Origin: Bacteroidales bacterium
GTDB lineage: Bacteria; Bacteroidota; Bacteroidia; Bacteroidales; GCA-2748055
Assembly (NCBI GenBank): GCA_029210585.1
Contig: JARGFP010000004.1
Coordinates: 124,438-188,437 of the forward strand
Direction: 5' to 3'
Length of the DNA stretch: 64,000 nt
Every line of letters begins with the position of its first letter. Positions within the stretch are counted from its first letter, which is position 1. The notes beneath the pieces were generated by a model. That model did no database searches, was not told where the DNA came from, and saw only the letters and a list, made by a program, of their open reading frames with translations. Of the stretch, positions 36,312 to 45,633 are shown one piece after another. A program made the position numbers and the translations under genes.

Positions 36312-36507
36312 GCTGTGCCTTCTGGTTATCAAGGTGCGAAATTAATGAAAGTTTGGGAGAAATCAGGCGGGATGCAGGACGAGTTATCCCCAATGTACCT
36401 AGGGATTGCCCATATGAATACGCATGCCGTAATTTTTATTATGCCGGACACAGCATCTTGATTACCGGCAAATTGCTGACACATGTCGTTATAAAATTCA
36501 GATAATT

Positions 36508-37809
36508 CTATATGATTTCTTCCTGCAACATCCGCTTCCTGTAAGACCTGTAACCAAACACAGCGATTACAACAAAACTGATAAATGGTAAGATGAATGA
36601 GAAGTTCACTGCCGCAAAGGGACCAACGGTTCCCAGGTCGATAATCGCGCCCTGCAACGGGGGCATCAACGCGCCCCCAACAATAGCCATTACCAATCCG
36701 GCTGCTCCCAGGCTTGCATCCTCGCCGATATCTTGCAGGGCGATTCCGTAAATAGTCGGGAACATCAGCGACATGAAGGCCGAAGTGGCCACCAGGAAAT
36801 ACAATCCGTGCATGCCTTCGATCAGGATCGTTCCCGTTGTGGTGACCATGCCGCCGATTGCGAAGAACATCAAAAGCCTGCTTGCATTCACGTATTTCAT
36901 AATCAGTGTGCTGATGAACCTGCTGGAGAGAAATATTCCCATGGCTACGATATTATACATCTGTGCCGTGGCTTTGTCTATACCCAGGTTTTCGGCATAC
37001 TGAATGATAAACGTCCAGCACATGATCTGCGCAGCTACGTAAAACACCTGGGCGATGACCCCTTCCCTGTAAATTTTGTTCCTGATCAGCCTGCGAAATG
37101 AATCCCTTGCACTGAACCCTTCCACATGACCGGCTGCAGGCATTCTCGTAACAGCAATCACTACAAACATTACAATGATCACCAGACCGAGGATGACATA
37201 TGGATTCCGGATAATCACCAGGTCATGGGTCCTGATCATGGCCTTGCTGGCTTCATCAAGGGTCGGAAAAATCAATTCACCCGCGGCATTGCGCTTGTCT
37301 GAATCCAGTGCTGCGAGGATCACCCTGGATGCCACGAACATTCCCAGCAACGACCCGATCGGGTTAAAAGACTGGGCAAGGTTCAGCCTGCGCGTTGCGG
37401 TTTTCTTACTGCCAAGTGCCAGGATAAAAGGATTCGCGGTGGTCTCCAGGAATGCCAGGCCAAAAGTGAGCACATACAGCGAGATAAGGAAGAATCCGAA
37501 TGCCTCATACTGCGCCGCCGGCCAGAACATTAGCGCCCCCACTGCATACATGCCGAGACCCAGCAGGATCCCTTTTTTGTAATTGTACTTTTGCACGAAA
37601 AGTGCAGCCGGAATGGCCATGGTGGCATACCCTCCGTAAAATGCCAGCTGAATCAGGGAGGCCTTCGCATTGGTGATCTCCATCACGGTTTTAAACGCGG
37701 CAACCATCGGGTTGGTGATGTCATTGGCAAAACCCCACAATGCAAAAAGACTTGTTACTAAGATAAATGGAACGATGTGCTTGCGTTCTACGAGTTTTTC
37801 CCTGGCCAT
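36508..37809 (-). CDS. FucP-like sugar:H+ symporter (MFS)
   Basis: 433 residues with about twelve hydrophobic helices. The start RKHIVPFILVTSLFALWGFANDITNPMVAAFK is typical of the fucose/glucose-galactose permease (FucP/GluP) branch of the major facilitator family, as are ETTANPFILALG, LAQSFNPIGSLLGM and SLMFPTIYGIAL. It imports a hexose with a proton. The substrate may be fucose, glucose, galactose or a related sugar. It stands alone between leuS and a small secreted protein gene. Confidence 0.9.
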   Translation of the reverse strand: MAREKLVERKHIVPFILVTSLFALWGFANDITNPMVAAFKTVMEITNAKASLIQLAFYGGYATMAIPAALFVQKYNYKKGILLGLGMYAVGALMFWPAAQYEAFGFFLISLYVLTFGLAFLETTANPFILALGSKKTATRRLNLAQSFNPIGSLLGMFVASRVILAALDSDKRNAAGELIFPTLDEASKAMIRTHDLVIIRNPYVILGLVIIVMFVVIAVTRMPAAGHVEGFSARDSFRRLIRNKIYREGVIAQVFYVAAQIMCWTFIIQYAENLGIDKATAQMYNIVAMGIFLSSRFISTLIMKYVNASRLLMFFAIGGMVTTTGTILIEGMHGLYFLVATSAFMSLMFPTIYGIALQDIGEDASLGAAGLVMAIVGGALMPPLQGAIIDLGTVGPFAAVNFSFILPFISFVVIAVFGYRSYRKRMLQEEII

Positions 37810-37906
37810 TTGCTGGTTTTAAAATTCTCAAAAGGCCGCAATTTAATAATTTTTTCCAGGTCAGGATACCTTTCCTGGCGATCATGTGCGGTCAGACAGG
37901 TTACAA

Positions 37907-38119
37907 TCACTCCTTTTTGTTGACAAACAGCACCCAATCATGGTATTCAGTCTCTGACGGGTAAGATCCGGGGCATGAAAAATAAACAGGGCATTCCCTG
38001 CGTGCATCAAAAATCAGTTGTGCCACCTCCCAGGGGTGATACTGGGAGTGATACTGCTGTCCGTTCAGCGTAAATGTACCACATGCCAGCAATATGAGCA
38101 CAAGGATCCGGTTTTTCAT
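37907..38119 (-). CDS. Small exported protein of unknown function
   Basis: 70 residues. A clear signal peptide (MKNRILVLILLACGTFTLNGQ) is followed by a 50-residue mature part with two Cys (CPVYFSCPG), which may form a disulfide. It fills the gap between the transporter and the divergent ubiE. No family recognised. Short length keeps confidence moderate. Confidence 0.5.
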   Translation of the reverse strand: MKNRILVLILLACGTFTLNGQQYHSQYHPWEVAQLIFDARRECPVYFSCPGSYPSETEYHDWVLFVNKKE

Positions 38120-38194
38120 GACAAAAGTTCCTGTGTGGTTTGAAGCAGAAATAGATTGTTAATTCCCGGTTTCGGCCAAATATTTTAAATTCAA

Positions 38195-38202
38195 TATCTT
38201 TG
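38195..38202 (+). promoter_or_regulatory. TAnnTTTG -7 box (menaquinone operon)
   Basis: TATCTTTG, 18 bp before the ubiE ATG at 38221. It is the likely first promoter of the menaquinone cluster. Confidence 0.5.
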
Positions 38203-38220
38203 CTGTCCGAATCAGATGCA

Positions 38221-39042
38221 ATGAGTGAGTCAAAGAAGGATTTTCCACTGAAGGATTACTACAGTAAGATCTACGAAAAATATGACCTGGTCAACCGGGT
38301 ATTCACCTTCGGACAGGATGTGAAATGGCGCAGGAAGGCTGTGCGGGAATGCCTGCGCAACAACCCTTCAACTTTCCTGGATATCTGCACCGGTACGGGC
38401 GACCTGGTGATCGATATCGCCCGGTCTGCCGGGAAGGAGATCGCATTGCACGGGTATGATTTTTCTGCGGAAATGCTACAGAAAGCCAGGGAAAAAGCCG
38501 CGGGAATCGAATCCGGAAAAGGAAGCGGGGAAAGTACCGGGAAAGGAACCGGGGACATCGCCGGGATCGAATCCGGAAATAAAGGAGGGCATGGAGCCGA
38601 AGAAGGAGCCGGGATAAAATTCACCGAGGGAGATGTGGCCAATATGCCCTATGCCGATGGCACCTTCGACACCGCCGGCATCACGTTCGGCATCCGCAAC
38701 CTGGTGTACGAAAATTCCAATGCCAACAAGCACCTGGGAGAGATCCACCGGGTACTACGCGACTATGGGCGGCTGGTGATCCTGGAGAGCAGCAAGCCCG
38801 ACAACAGGATCTGGCGCTTTTTCAACAACATGTACCTGCAGCTGATCCTCCCCTGGCTCGGAGGGTTCATCTCCGGGAATTTCAAAGCCTACCGGTACCT
38901 GGCAAAATCATCGAAAAACTATTATTCGAAAAAGGAAATGTCGGCCATTCTTGAAAAGGCCGGATTCTTAACGGTCCGGACCAGGGGTCTTTTTCTCGGC
39001 TCGGTAATGCTGCTTGTTGCAGAAAAGCAGGGAACTTCCTGA
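38221..39042 (+). CDS. ubiE: Demethylmenaquinone methyltransferase UbiE/MenG with a low-complexity insert
   Basis: 273 residues from the ATG at 38221; an upstream TTG is less likely. A class I SAM-dependent methyltransferase that makes the final ring methylation of menaquinone. Motif I is FLDICTGTGDLVIDIA; further motifs are FSAEMLQKAREKA, EGDVANMPYADGTFDTAGITFGIRN and a UbiE-type C-terminus. Residues about 95-131 (starting GIESGKGSGEST) are a Gly/Glu/Lys-rich insert made of imperfect repeats, absent in ordinary UbiE proteins, between the alpha helix and the next beta strand. Catalysis should be retained because all motifs are intact. Confidence 0.94.
   Translation: MSESKKDFPLKDYYSKIYEKYDLVNRVFTFGQDVKWRRKAVRECLRNNPSTFLDICTGTGDLVIDIARSAGKEIALHGYDFSAEMLQKAREKAAGIESGKGSGESTGKGTGDIAGIESGNKGGHGAEEGAGIKFTEGDVANMPYADGTFDTAGITFGIRNLVYENSNANKHLGEIHRVLRDYGRLVILESSKPDNRIWRFFNNMYLQLILPWLGGFISGNFKAYRYLAKSSKNYYSKKEMSAILEKAGFLTVRTRGLFLGSVMLLVAEKQGTS
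38503..38613 (+). repeat. Low-complexity insert in ubiE
   Basis: A 111-bp in-frame stretch with ATCGAATCCGGAAA twice (within 38497-38520 and 38560-38580) and several GGAA/GCCGGG echoes. It codes for 37 Gly-rich residues. Confidence 0.85.
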
Positions 39043-39074
39043 CCAATGCATTGAGGTTGTTTAATATGAATTTT

Positions 39075-39082
39075 TATCTTTG
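39075..39082 (+). promoter_or_regulatory. TAnnTTTG -7 box (thioesterase gene)
   Basis: TATCTTTG, 17 bp before the ATG at 39100. It could be an internal promoter for the thioesterase and men genes. Confidence 0.45.
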
Positions 39083-39099
39083 GAGCAATTCCTACAGAA

Positions 39100-39525
39100 A
39101 TGACCACACAAGAAATCAACAGGATCTGCCAGAACAGCTTCTCGGACCACCTGGGCATCACCATCACGTCATTCGGCGGCGATACCATCACGGGTAAACT
39201 GAAGATTACGCCTGTCCACCAGCAACCACAAGGATTTGTGCATGGCGGGGTATACCTTAGCCTGGCAGAAACGATTGCCGGCGCCGGCTCACTGCTGCTG
39301 GTCCACAAGGAGGGTAAGGCCGCACTGGGCAACAGCGTGAACAGTCAACACCTTTCAGCCGCAAGGGAAGGAGAACTCACCTGCACGGGAACGCTCAAAT
39401 ACAAGGGTATTTTTAAACATATCTGGGATGTGGAAATAACCGACGATTCAGGCAAACTAATTTCTGTCAGCCGTGTTACTAACAGTATAAAGTCAACAGA
39501 TACTGATAAAGAGAGCGCAGGCTAA
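39100..39525 (+). CDS. Hotdog-fold thioesterase, probable DHNA-CoA hydrolase
   Basis: 141 residues of the PaaI/YbgC-like hotdog fold. The catalytic pattern HGGVYLSLAETIAGAGS is present, with QHLSAAREGELTCTG as the beta-sheet core. Placed between ubiE and menF, it most likely removes CoA from 1,4-dihydroxy-2-naphthoyl-CoA (MenI role). The substrate is inferred from position, not from sequence alone. The stop is 3 bp before the menF ATG. Confidence 0.85.
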   Translation: MTTQEINRICQNSFSDHLGITITSFGGDTITGKLKITPVHQQPQGFVHGGVYLSLAETIAGAGSLLLVHKEGKAALGNSVNSQHLSAAREGELTCTGTLKYKGIFKHIWDVEITDDSGKLISVSRVTNSIKSTDTDKESAG

Positions 39526-39528
39526 GTG

Positions 39529-40683
39529 ATGAGCGACAACAGGCAGGAAATATACAGGCAGTTACTAGATAAAAATATCACCTTCGTGACATTCAGGTTA
39601 CCGAAAGAACCTTCGGTAACCACCTATGTGCAAACCACTCCCGGTACGGTCCAGTGGAAATCCATTCATGACATTTCAGTAAAGAAAGGATTCGTTATGG
39701 CTCCTTTCGATACCAGGAACGGCAAGAAATACATCATGATCAAGCCCGATATCATCTTTAATGACACACCGGGCAAAGAAGTGGTGGACCGGATCCGTTC
39801 GCTTCCGTCGAATCCGCAGCCCGACTGGGAAATCGCCAGCCCGGTGGTCACCAGCAAGAATGACTTCGTGCAGCAGGTTAAAACCATCAAAAAACAGATC
39901 TCCACGGGGTACTTCCAGAAATCGGTGCTGAGCAGAATCAAGCTCGTGAAGGGGAATTACATCGATCACGCACGCAACATCTTCGACGATACCTGCCGCA
40001 GGCATCCCAATGCATTCGTCTACCTGTTCAAAAGCGACCATCATTTCTGGCTCGGGGCCTCTCCCGAACCTTTGCTGCGACTGCAGGACGGGATCGCTTC
40101 GACGGTTTCACTGGCAGGGACAAGAACCCATTCCCCGGACAACATGAAGCTGGGCAACTGGACCATGAAAGAGGTGCTGGAACAGGAATACGTTACGCGC
40201 TATATCCACGATATCCTCAGGGAATTCAATATCAGGGATTACAGGGTTACCTCCCCGTATGTAAAAAAAGCAGGCGACCTGGTGCATCTCAGGACCGACT
40301 TCTCGTTCAGGTATGCACAGGTGAAAGACAGGATCTGGGAACTGCTCGACAGCCTGCATCCGACACCCGCCGTAGCCGGACAACCAAAGGATGAAGCCAT
40401 CTCCTTTATCAAGCAACTGGAGCCCCACGATCGTGAATACTACGCAGGATTCCTCGGACCCATGATTTCCGATGATGTGGTGGACCTGTTTGTCAACCTC
40501 AGGTGCATGAAGATCACCCCCGAATCCCTGTCATTGTTCATCGGTGGCGGAATCACACTGGAGAGCATCCCGGAAGACGAGTGGGAAGAAACCCAATGGA
40601 AGGCCAAATCACTGCTCAATATCATTGACCAATATTCCACGAAAACGGATGACAAAGCTGCCGTTCAAACAACACATCGCTGA
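39529..40683 (+). CDS. menF: Isochorismate synthase
   Basis: 384 residues from the ATG at 39529 (MSDNRQEIYRQ); a GTG one codon earlier is possible. A chorismate-using enzyme that makes isochorismate, the first step of menaquinone synthesis. Motifs are SPEPLLRLQDG, SLAGTR, HLRTDFSFR, HPTPAVAGQPKDEA, DREYYAGFLGP and GGGITLESIPEDEWEET near the C-terminus. Its last 35 bp overlap menD in another frame, so the two are translationally linked. Confidence 0.93.
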   Translation: MSDNRQEIYRQLLDKNITFVTFRLPKEPSVTTYVQTTPGTVQWKSIHDISVKKGFVMAPFDTRNGKKYIMIKPDIIFNDTPGKEVVDRIRSLPSNPQPDWEIASPVVTSKNDFVQQVKTIKKQISTGYFQKSVLSRIKLVKGNYIDHARNIFDDTCRRHPNAFVYLFKSDHHFWLGASPEPLLRLQDGIASTVSLAGTRTHSPDNMKLGNWTMKEVLEQEYVTRYIHDILREFNIRDYRVTSPYVKKAGDLVHLRTDFSFRYAQVKDRIWELLDSLHPTPAVAGQPKDEAISFIKQLEPHDREYYAGFLGPMISDDVVDLFVNLRCMKITPESLSLFIGGGITLESIPEDEWEETQWKAKSLLNIIDQYSTKTDDKAAVQTTHR

Positions 40684-42457
40684 CCTGGCGGAATTGCTGA
40701 AACAACTGGGCATACAACATGTTGTTATCTGCCCCGGTTCCAGGAATGCGCCCATGATCCAGGTGTTCCAGCGGGAAGCGCATTTTAAATGCTTCAGCAT
40801 CGTGGATGAACGGTCGGCGGGTTACATCGCACTGGGTATGGCAGCCGAAACCAGGCGCCCGGTGGTGGTGATCACTACCTCCGGAACGGCCGTACTGAAC
40901 CTCGCCCCGGCAGTGGCCGAAGCATACAACCAGCATATTCCGCTGATCATCCTCACGGGCGACCGTCCCGCAGAAACCCCTCCCCAGTTCACCAACCAGC
41001 GGATCAACCAACAGAATGTGTTCGGACCCAACGCCAACGGGTTTTATGAATTTCCCCCGGATTTTACAGACCAGGCACACCTGGAGAAGGTGATGCACGA
41101 GGCTGCCGGGGTGATCCGCTCGGGCTGTATCGACCGGCAGGGTCCGGTGCACCTCAACCTGGTGCTGCATGAACCCCTCTACAGGGAGATTCCTCTAAAA
41201 ACCATGACCCGCTTCGACAGCCTGAACAATCCACCTCCATTACCGGGCAACGGGTTTAATACTTCGGAAAGGGCACTGTTCAGCGAATACCTCAGGGCAC
41301 AAAAAAAAGTACTTATTCTTGCAGGCATGGCTTTCTACGGTGCATCCGCCAGGAATACACTGGAGGCACTGGCACAGCGGTTCCAGGTGGCCATTGTCGC
41401 GGAAAACATCGCCAACCTGAATGACCCGGCCATGGTCTCAGCCCCGGAGCTGGTGCTTGCATCCGCCACAACACGGGAGCTGCAGGAACTCACCCCCGAC
41501 CTGGTCATCGCCATGGGCGGACCAGTTGTCTCCAAAAGAACCAGGCTGTTTGTGCAAGGGCTGGAAAGTGTACCGGTGGTTATCCTGAATGGCACGCCGG
41601 AGCGTTCCCTGCCCGGGATCCGGGAGCTGACGGCTGACAACGAAGACGGGACTGACCTTGCCCATTTGGGGACCAAAGATCCACCCACGGGAAGCAAAAG
41701 AGGACTCCCCGGTACCGAAAATATGTCTGCCGATAACAAAGATGAATCCGCCGGTAACAAAAATGAATCCGCTGAGAACAACAATGTTCGCCAGGGAACC
41801 GGAAACAACTACGGGAAATTATGGAAGGAAATCGAAACCCGGACTGCGGAAAAGGCGGGATCGTTCCTGCTAACCGCCCCGTTCAGCAATATCACTGCAC
41901 TTAGTAAGATCATGAAACGGGTGCCGGCCCACACCATCGTGCACGTGGGAAACAGCGGGACCATCCGGTATGCGCAACTGGAGCCGGCAAGGGCTGACCT
42001 TACATTTCAAAGCAACCGCGGGACTTCGGGCATCGACGGGTCACTTTCCACAGCTGTAGGCACCGCCATGGTTTCAGAAAAACAGCACCTGGCGGTCCTG
42101 GGTGACCTCAGCTTCATGTACGATTCCAATGCACTCTGGAACCGCAATTTTCCATCCAACCTGAAGATCATCGTCCTTAACGACAAAGGTGGCGGGATCT
42201 TCCGGCTGCTCGACGGACCGGACCGGATGCCCTTTTTCGATGAATTCTCTGTCGCCGGTCATCCCGTTGCCCTGGAACACATGGCAAAAGCATTCGGAAT
42301 GAACTTTTTGTACGCAAACGACGACTATACATTAGGAAGTTGCCTGGATACCCTGTTTGCAACCGGAGCTGAAAAGACGCTGCTCGATGTGGACACTTCC
42401 GGAAGTGAAAATAGTGGTATCTTTAAAAAGTTTTATACATCGATAAAGCAACAGTGA
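40649..42457 (+). CDS. menD: SEPHCHC synthase MenD with a repeat linker
   Basis: About 602 residues from the ATG at 40649 ([17 protein letters not shown]), inside the menF tail; an upstream frame extension lacks support. A ThDP-dependent enzyme that joins 2-oxoglutarate to isochorismate. Motifs: [11 protein letters not shown], the ThDP Glu in [33 protein letters not shown], and the C-terminal [15 protein letters not shown] with the Mg2+/ThDP site. Residues about 337-390 are a low-complexity linker with 7-residue repeats ([14 protein letters not shown]). The enzyme core appears complete. Confidence 0.94.
   Translation: MTKLPFKQHIADLAELLKQLGIQHVVICPGSRNAPMIQVFQREAHFKCFSIVDERSAGYIALGMAAETRRPVVVITTSGTAVLNLAPAVAEAYNQHIPLIILTGDRPAETPPQFTNQRINQQNVFGPNANGFYEFPPDFTDQAHLEKVMHEAAGVIRSGCIDRQGPVHLNLVLHEPLYREIPLKTMTRFDSLNNPPPLPGNGFNTSERALFSEYLRAQKKVLILAGMAFYGASARNTLEALAQRFQVAIVAENIANLNDPAMVSAPELVLASATTRELQELTPDLVIAMGGPVVSKRTRLFVQGLESVPVVILNGTPERSLPGIRELTADNEDGTDLAHLGTKDPPTGSKRGLPGTENMSADNKDESAGNKNESAENNNVRQGTGNNYGKLWKEIETRTAEKAGSFLLTAPFSNITALSKIMKRVPAHTIVHVGNSGTIRYAQLEPARADLTFQSNRGTSGIDGSLSTAVGTAMVSEKQHLAVLGDLSFMYDSNALWNRNFPSNLKIIVLNDKGGGIFRLLDGPDRMPFFDEFSVAGHPVALEHMAKAFGMNFLYANDDYTLGSCLDTLFATGAEKTLLDVDTSGSENSGIFKKFYTSIKQQ
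41729..41791 (+). repeat. Three 21-bp units in the menD linker
   Basis: Units at 41729-41749, 41750-41770 and 41771-41791 code for [14 protein letters not shown] and AENNNVR. The unit length is a multiple of three, so copy changes would not break the frame. Confidence 0.85.
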
Positions 42458-42458
42458 T

Positions 42459-43280
42459 ATGGCAAAACGAGCGTGGAAAACCATTAAGGAATACGAAGAA
42501 ATAAAGTTCGAATCATTCGAGGGGATCGCGAAGATCACCATCAATCGCCCCCGCTATTATAATGCTTTTACACCCGACACAACACAGGAGATGAGCAACG
42601 CGCTGGTCCTGGCCCGGGAAATGCAGGACATCAGGGTGGTGGTGCTGACCGGCGAAGGCGACAAGGCCTTTTGCAGCGGCGGCGACCAGAATGTAAAAAG
42701 CTTTGCCGGCTATGTGGGCAAAGACGGGGTGCCCAGACTGAACATCCTGGATGTGCAGAAGCAGATCCGCTCCATCCCCAAGCCGGTGATCGCAATGGTA
42801 AACGGCTATGCCATCGGCGGCGGTCACGTGTTGCACGTGGTGTGCGATCTCTCTATTGCCTCCGATAATGCCCGGTTTGGCCAGACAGGTCCGAAGGTGG
42901 GCAGCTTCGATGCCGGACTGGGATCTTCCTTCCTGGCCAGGCACGTTGGTCAGAAGAAAGCACGTGAGATATGGTTCCTCTGCGAACAGTATACGGCACA
43001 GGAAGCGCTCGATATGGGACTGGTGAACAAGGTAGTGCCGCTGGAAGACCTCGAGGATACCACCGTGGAATGGGCAAAAAAGATCATGCAGCACAGCCCG
43101 ATCGCCCTCCGGATGATCAAGGTCGGACTGAATGCCGAACTCGACGGACAGATCGGTATCCAGGAACTGGCCGGCAACGCCACCATGCTCTATTACATGA
43201 CCGAAGAAGCACAGGAAGGGAAGAATGCTTTCCTGGAGAAAAGAAAACCCGACTGGGACAAGTTTCCGAAATTACCCTGA
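42459..43280 (+). CDS. menB: 1,4-dihydroxy-2-naphthoyl-CoA synthase
   Basis: 273 residues of the crotonase fold. It closes the naphthoquinone ring from o-succinylbenzoyl-CoA. Visible are [13 protein letters not shown], the oxyanion-hole [32 protein letters not shown] and the MenB-type [32 protein letters not shown]. It begins 1 bp after the menD stop. Confidence 0.97.
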   Translation: MAKRAWKTIKEYEEIKFESFEGIAKITINRPRYYNAFTPDTTQEMSNALVLAREMQDIRVVVLTGEGDKAFCSGGDQNVKSFAGYVGKDGVPRLNILDVQKQIRSIPKPVIAMVNGYAIGGGHVLHVVCDLSIASDNARFGQTGPKVGSFDAGLGSSFLARHVGQKKAREIWFLCEQYTAQEALDMGLVNKVVPLEDLEDTTVEWAKKIMQHSPIALRMIKVGLNAELDGQIGIQELAGNATMLYYMTEEAQEGKNAFLEKRKPDWDKFPKLP

Positions 43281-43455
43281 AAACAGGGCATAAGGAGGCT
43301 TCCCGGATACTGATCAAGGTTCAGGATGCAATGTCAGAAGTCCTCCTGCAATAGCACTGCAGGCAATCAGGATGTAACGTCGATGAGTACTGCTGACCAG
43401 GGATCGGGTGATACAATTTTTTATAAAGTAATATGGCTCATTGTTTTAAACTGAT

Positions 43456-44358
43456 ATGAAACCAATTAACATCTGGATTGAAGCATTCAGGCTGCGCACG
43501 TTGCCCCTGGCCATGTCTGCCACCATTCTCGGAAGCTTTCTTGCCTATTCCGAAGGAAGTTTCAAATGGGGGGTATTTATATTCGGGATGATGACCACCC
43601 TGTTCCTGCAAATACTCTCCAACCTGGCAAATGACTACGGGGATGCCGTAAAAGGATCCGACAACGAAAAACGGATTGGTCCCCTGCGTGTCACCAGTGC
43701 CGGCCTCGTTACGCAGAAACAGATGAAACGGATGATCTACCTGTTCGTTGCACTCAGTCTTTCTTCAGGAATATTATTGATCTGGTCCGGTCTCGGCGAC
43801 ACCCTCTCCCTGGTCCACCTGGTATTTCTCATGCTTGGTATTGCGGCCATCGCGGCAGCCATAAAATATACCGTGGGAAAGCGTCCGTATGGCTACGCCG
43901 GACTGGGGGATATCATGGTATTTATCTTCTTTGGCATCCTGGGGGTGGTGGGTACCTTTTTCCTGCATACACAAACCGTTGCTCCCGATGCATTCATACC
44001 TGCTGCTGCCATCGGGCTCTTCAGCATGGGTGTGCTTAACCTGAACAACATGCGCGACAGGGAGAACGACAGGGAAAATGGCAAGAACACGCTGGTTGTG
44101 CGCTTCGGGGCCCGGTGGGCAAAACACTACCACCTGATCCTCATTCTTACAGGCATCTCCATGGGATTATTGTATACATTTTTGAACTATGAATCGGCAT
44201 TGCAATTGCTTTTCCTTCTTTCAGTGCCCCTCCTTGCCATGGATGTTCAGAAAGTACTGGCAAATACCGTCCCGGTAGAACTGAATTCCGAACTGAAAAG
44301 GCTGTCACTAACCACCCTGCTGTTTTCCCTCTCCTTTGGTGTCGGCCTGGTGTTGTAA
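43456..44358 (+). CDS. menA: 1,4-dihydroxy-2-naphthoate polyprenyltransferase
   Basis: 300 residues, about nine membrane helices, UbiA superfamily. It attaches the polyprenyl tail to DHNA. The first Asp-rich motif is NLANDYGDAVKGSDNEKRIGP, and the second is NNMRDRENDRENGKNTL. It comes 175 bp after menB; that gap holds no gene. It is followed by 210 bp of degenerate GCAGGAAGG repeats before menC. Confidence 0.95.
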   Translation: MKPINIWIEAFRLRTLPLAMSATILGSFLAYSEGSFKWGVFIFGMMTTLFLQILSNLANDYGDAVKGSDNEKRIGPLRVTSAGLVTQKQMKRMIYLFVALSLSSGILLIWSGLGDTLSLVHLVFLMLGIAAIAAAIKYTVGKRPYGYAGLGDIMVFIFFGILGVVGTFFLHTQTVAPDAFIPAAAIGLFSMGVLNLNNMRDRENDRENGKNTLVVRFGARWAKHYHLILILTGISMGLLYTFLNYESALQLLFLLSVPLLAMDVQKVLANTVPVELNSELKRLSLTTLLFSLSFGVGLVL

Positions 44359-44395
44359 TCCCGGGAACATTCTTTTTTGCTTCAGACACGTTTTC

Positions 44396-44570
44396 GACGC
44401 AGGAAGGATTTTGAGGCAGGAAGAAATACCATGCAGGAAGGATTATAAAGCAGCAGGTTCGTCCAGCGGAGTTCGGCCGCAGCGTTAATGGACAGCTAAC
44501 TAAATGAGGCAGGAAGGTAATTGATACAGGAAGGTTCATGAGGCAGCAAAGTTTATAATACAGCTACGGT
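44396..44570 (+). repeat. Degenerate GCAGGAAGG repeats between menA and menC
   Basis: About eight imperfect units of 16-19 bp around GCAGGAAGG, with variants ACAGGAAGG and GCAGCAAAG, stop right before the menC start. No stem-loop or open frame of note. Confidence 0.75.
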
Positions 44571-44571
44571 A

Positions 44572-45633
44572 ATGATACTGGCAGAAAATATCAAACACAC
44601 ACTTCATTTCCATTTTGCCGCAGGCACTTCCAGGGGGGTCCTGCATCAGAAGGATTCATGGTTTATCCTGCTGCGGGACCAGGATGATCCCGGGCGGACA
44701 GGGATCGGGGAATGTTCGCTGATACCCGGTCTGAGTCCTGATCCGGTTGCTGCGGTCCCCGGCAAACTGGAACAGGTGTGTACCAGGCTGGAACATAACA
44801 TTCCGGTTGATGAGGGCGATCTCGAAGGATTCCCCGCCATCCGGTTTGCCCTGGAAACAGCCAGGAGAGATCTCGAAACAGGTGGTAAGAGGCTTCTGTT
44901 CCCGGGCGACTTTACCAACGGTAGCAAGGGCATCCCCATCAACGGACTGGTCTGGATGGGCGACAAGCAAACAATGTTGCAGCAGGTTGCCGGCAAAATC
45001 GATGAGGGGTTCCGTGTACTTAAAATGAAGGTGGGAGCCATCGGTTTCCCCGAAGAGCTGGAAATCATCCGGCAACTCCGCGCCACCTTCAGTCCCGCTG
45101 ATCTGGAGATCAGGCTGGATGCCAACGGGGCATGGGAAAAAGAGGAGGCCCTCGGGAAACTGAAAACGCTTTCTGAATTTGGCATTCACTCTGTCGAACA
45201 ACCGGTAAAGGCTGGTCAATGGGAAACCATGGCAGAGATCTGCAGCACAAGCTCCATCCCGGTCGCCCTTGATGAAGAATTAATCGGGATCAGCGATCCT
45301 GCGCAACAACACCTGCTGCTGGAAAAAACACGACCAGCCTACATCATACTAAAGCCCTCTCTTGTTGGTGGTATCACCGCATCCGCAACCTGGATCAGTA
45401 TTGCGGAAAAGCTTGGCATCGGGTGGTGGGTAACCTCGGCACTCGAATCGAACATCGGGCTGAATGCCATCGCGCAATGGACCGCCACCCTGGATGCCGG
45501 TTTGCCCCAGGGCCTGGGAACCGGTAAACTGTTCACCAACAATATTCCTTCACCACTGGAGATCCGGGGAGGAGAACTGTATTACAATCCTGGCCAGGCA
45601 TGGGATACTTCCATCATAAAAACGAACAACTGA
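44572..45633 (+). CDS. menC: o-Succinylbenzoate synthase
   Basis: 353 residues of the enolase superfamily. It dehydrates SHCHC to o-succinylbenzoate. The barrel has the catalytic KMKVG (second Lys), metal ligands in LDANGAW, SVEQP and DEEL, and the late KPSLVGG Lys. The N-terminal capping domain is present. The stop TGA overlaps the menE ATG by one base (TGATG). Confidence 0.94.
   Translation: MILAENIKHTLHFHFAAGTSRGVLHQKDSWFILLRDQDDPGRTGIGECSLIPGLSPDPVAAVPGKLEQVCTRLEHNIPVDEGDLEGFPAIRFALETARRDLETGGKRLLFPGDFTNGSKGIPINGLVWMGDKQTMLQQVAGKIDEGFRVLKMKVGAIGFPEELEIIRQLRATFSPADLEIRLDANGAWEKEEALGKLKTLSEFGIHSVEQPVKAGQWETMAEICSTSSIPVALDEELIGISDPAQQHLLLEKTRPAYIILKPSLVGGITASATWISIAEKLGIGWWVTSALESNIGLNAIAQWTATLDAGLPQGLGTGKLFTNNIPSPLEIRGGELYYNPGQAWDTSIIKTNN

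Noticed and set aside
44396..44570. Possible CRISPR array
   Set aside because: Units are degenerate, short and of uneven spacing, with no unique spacers and no cas genes. The same holds for the repeats at 47.1 and 53.1 kb.
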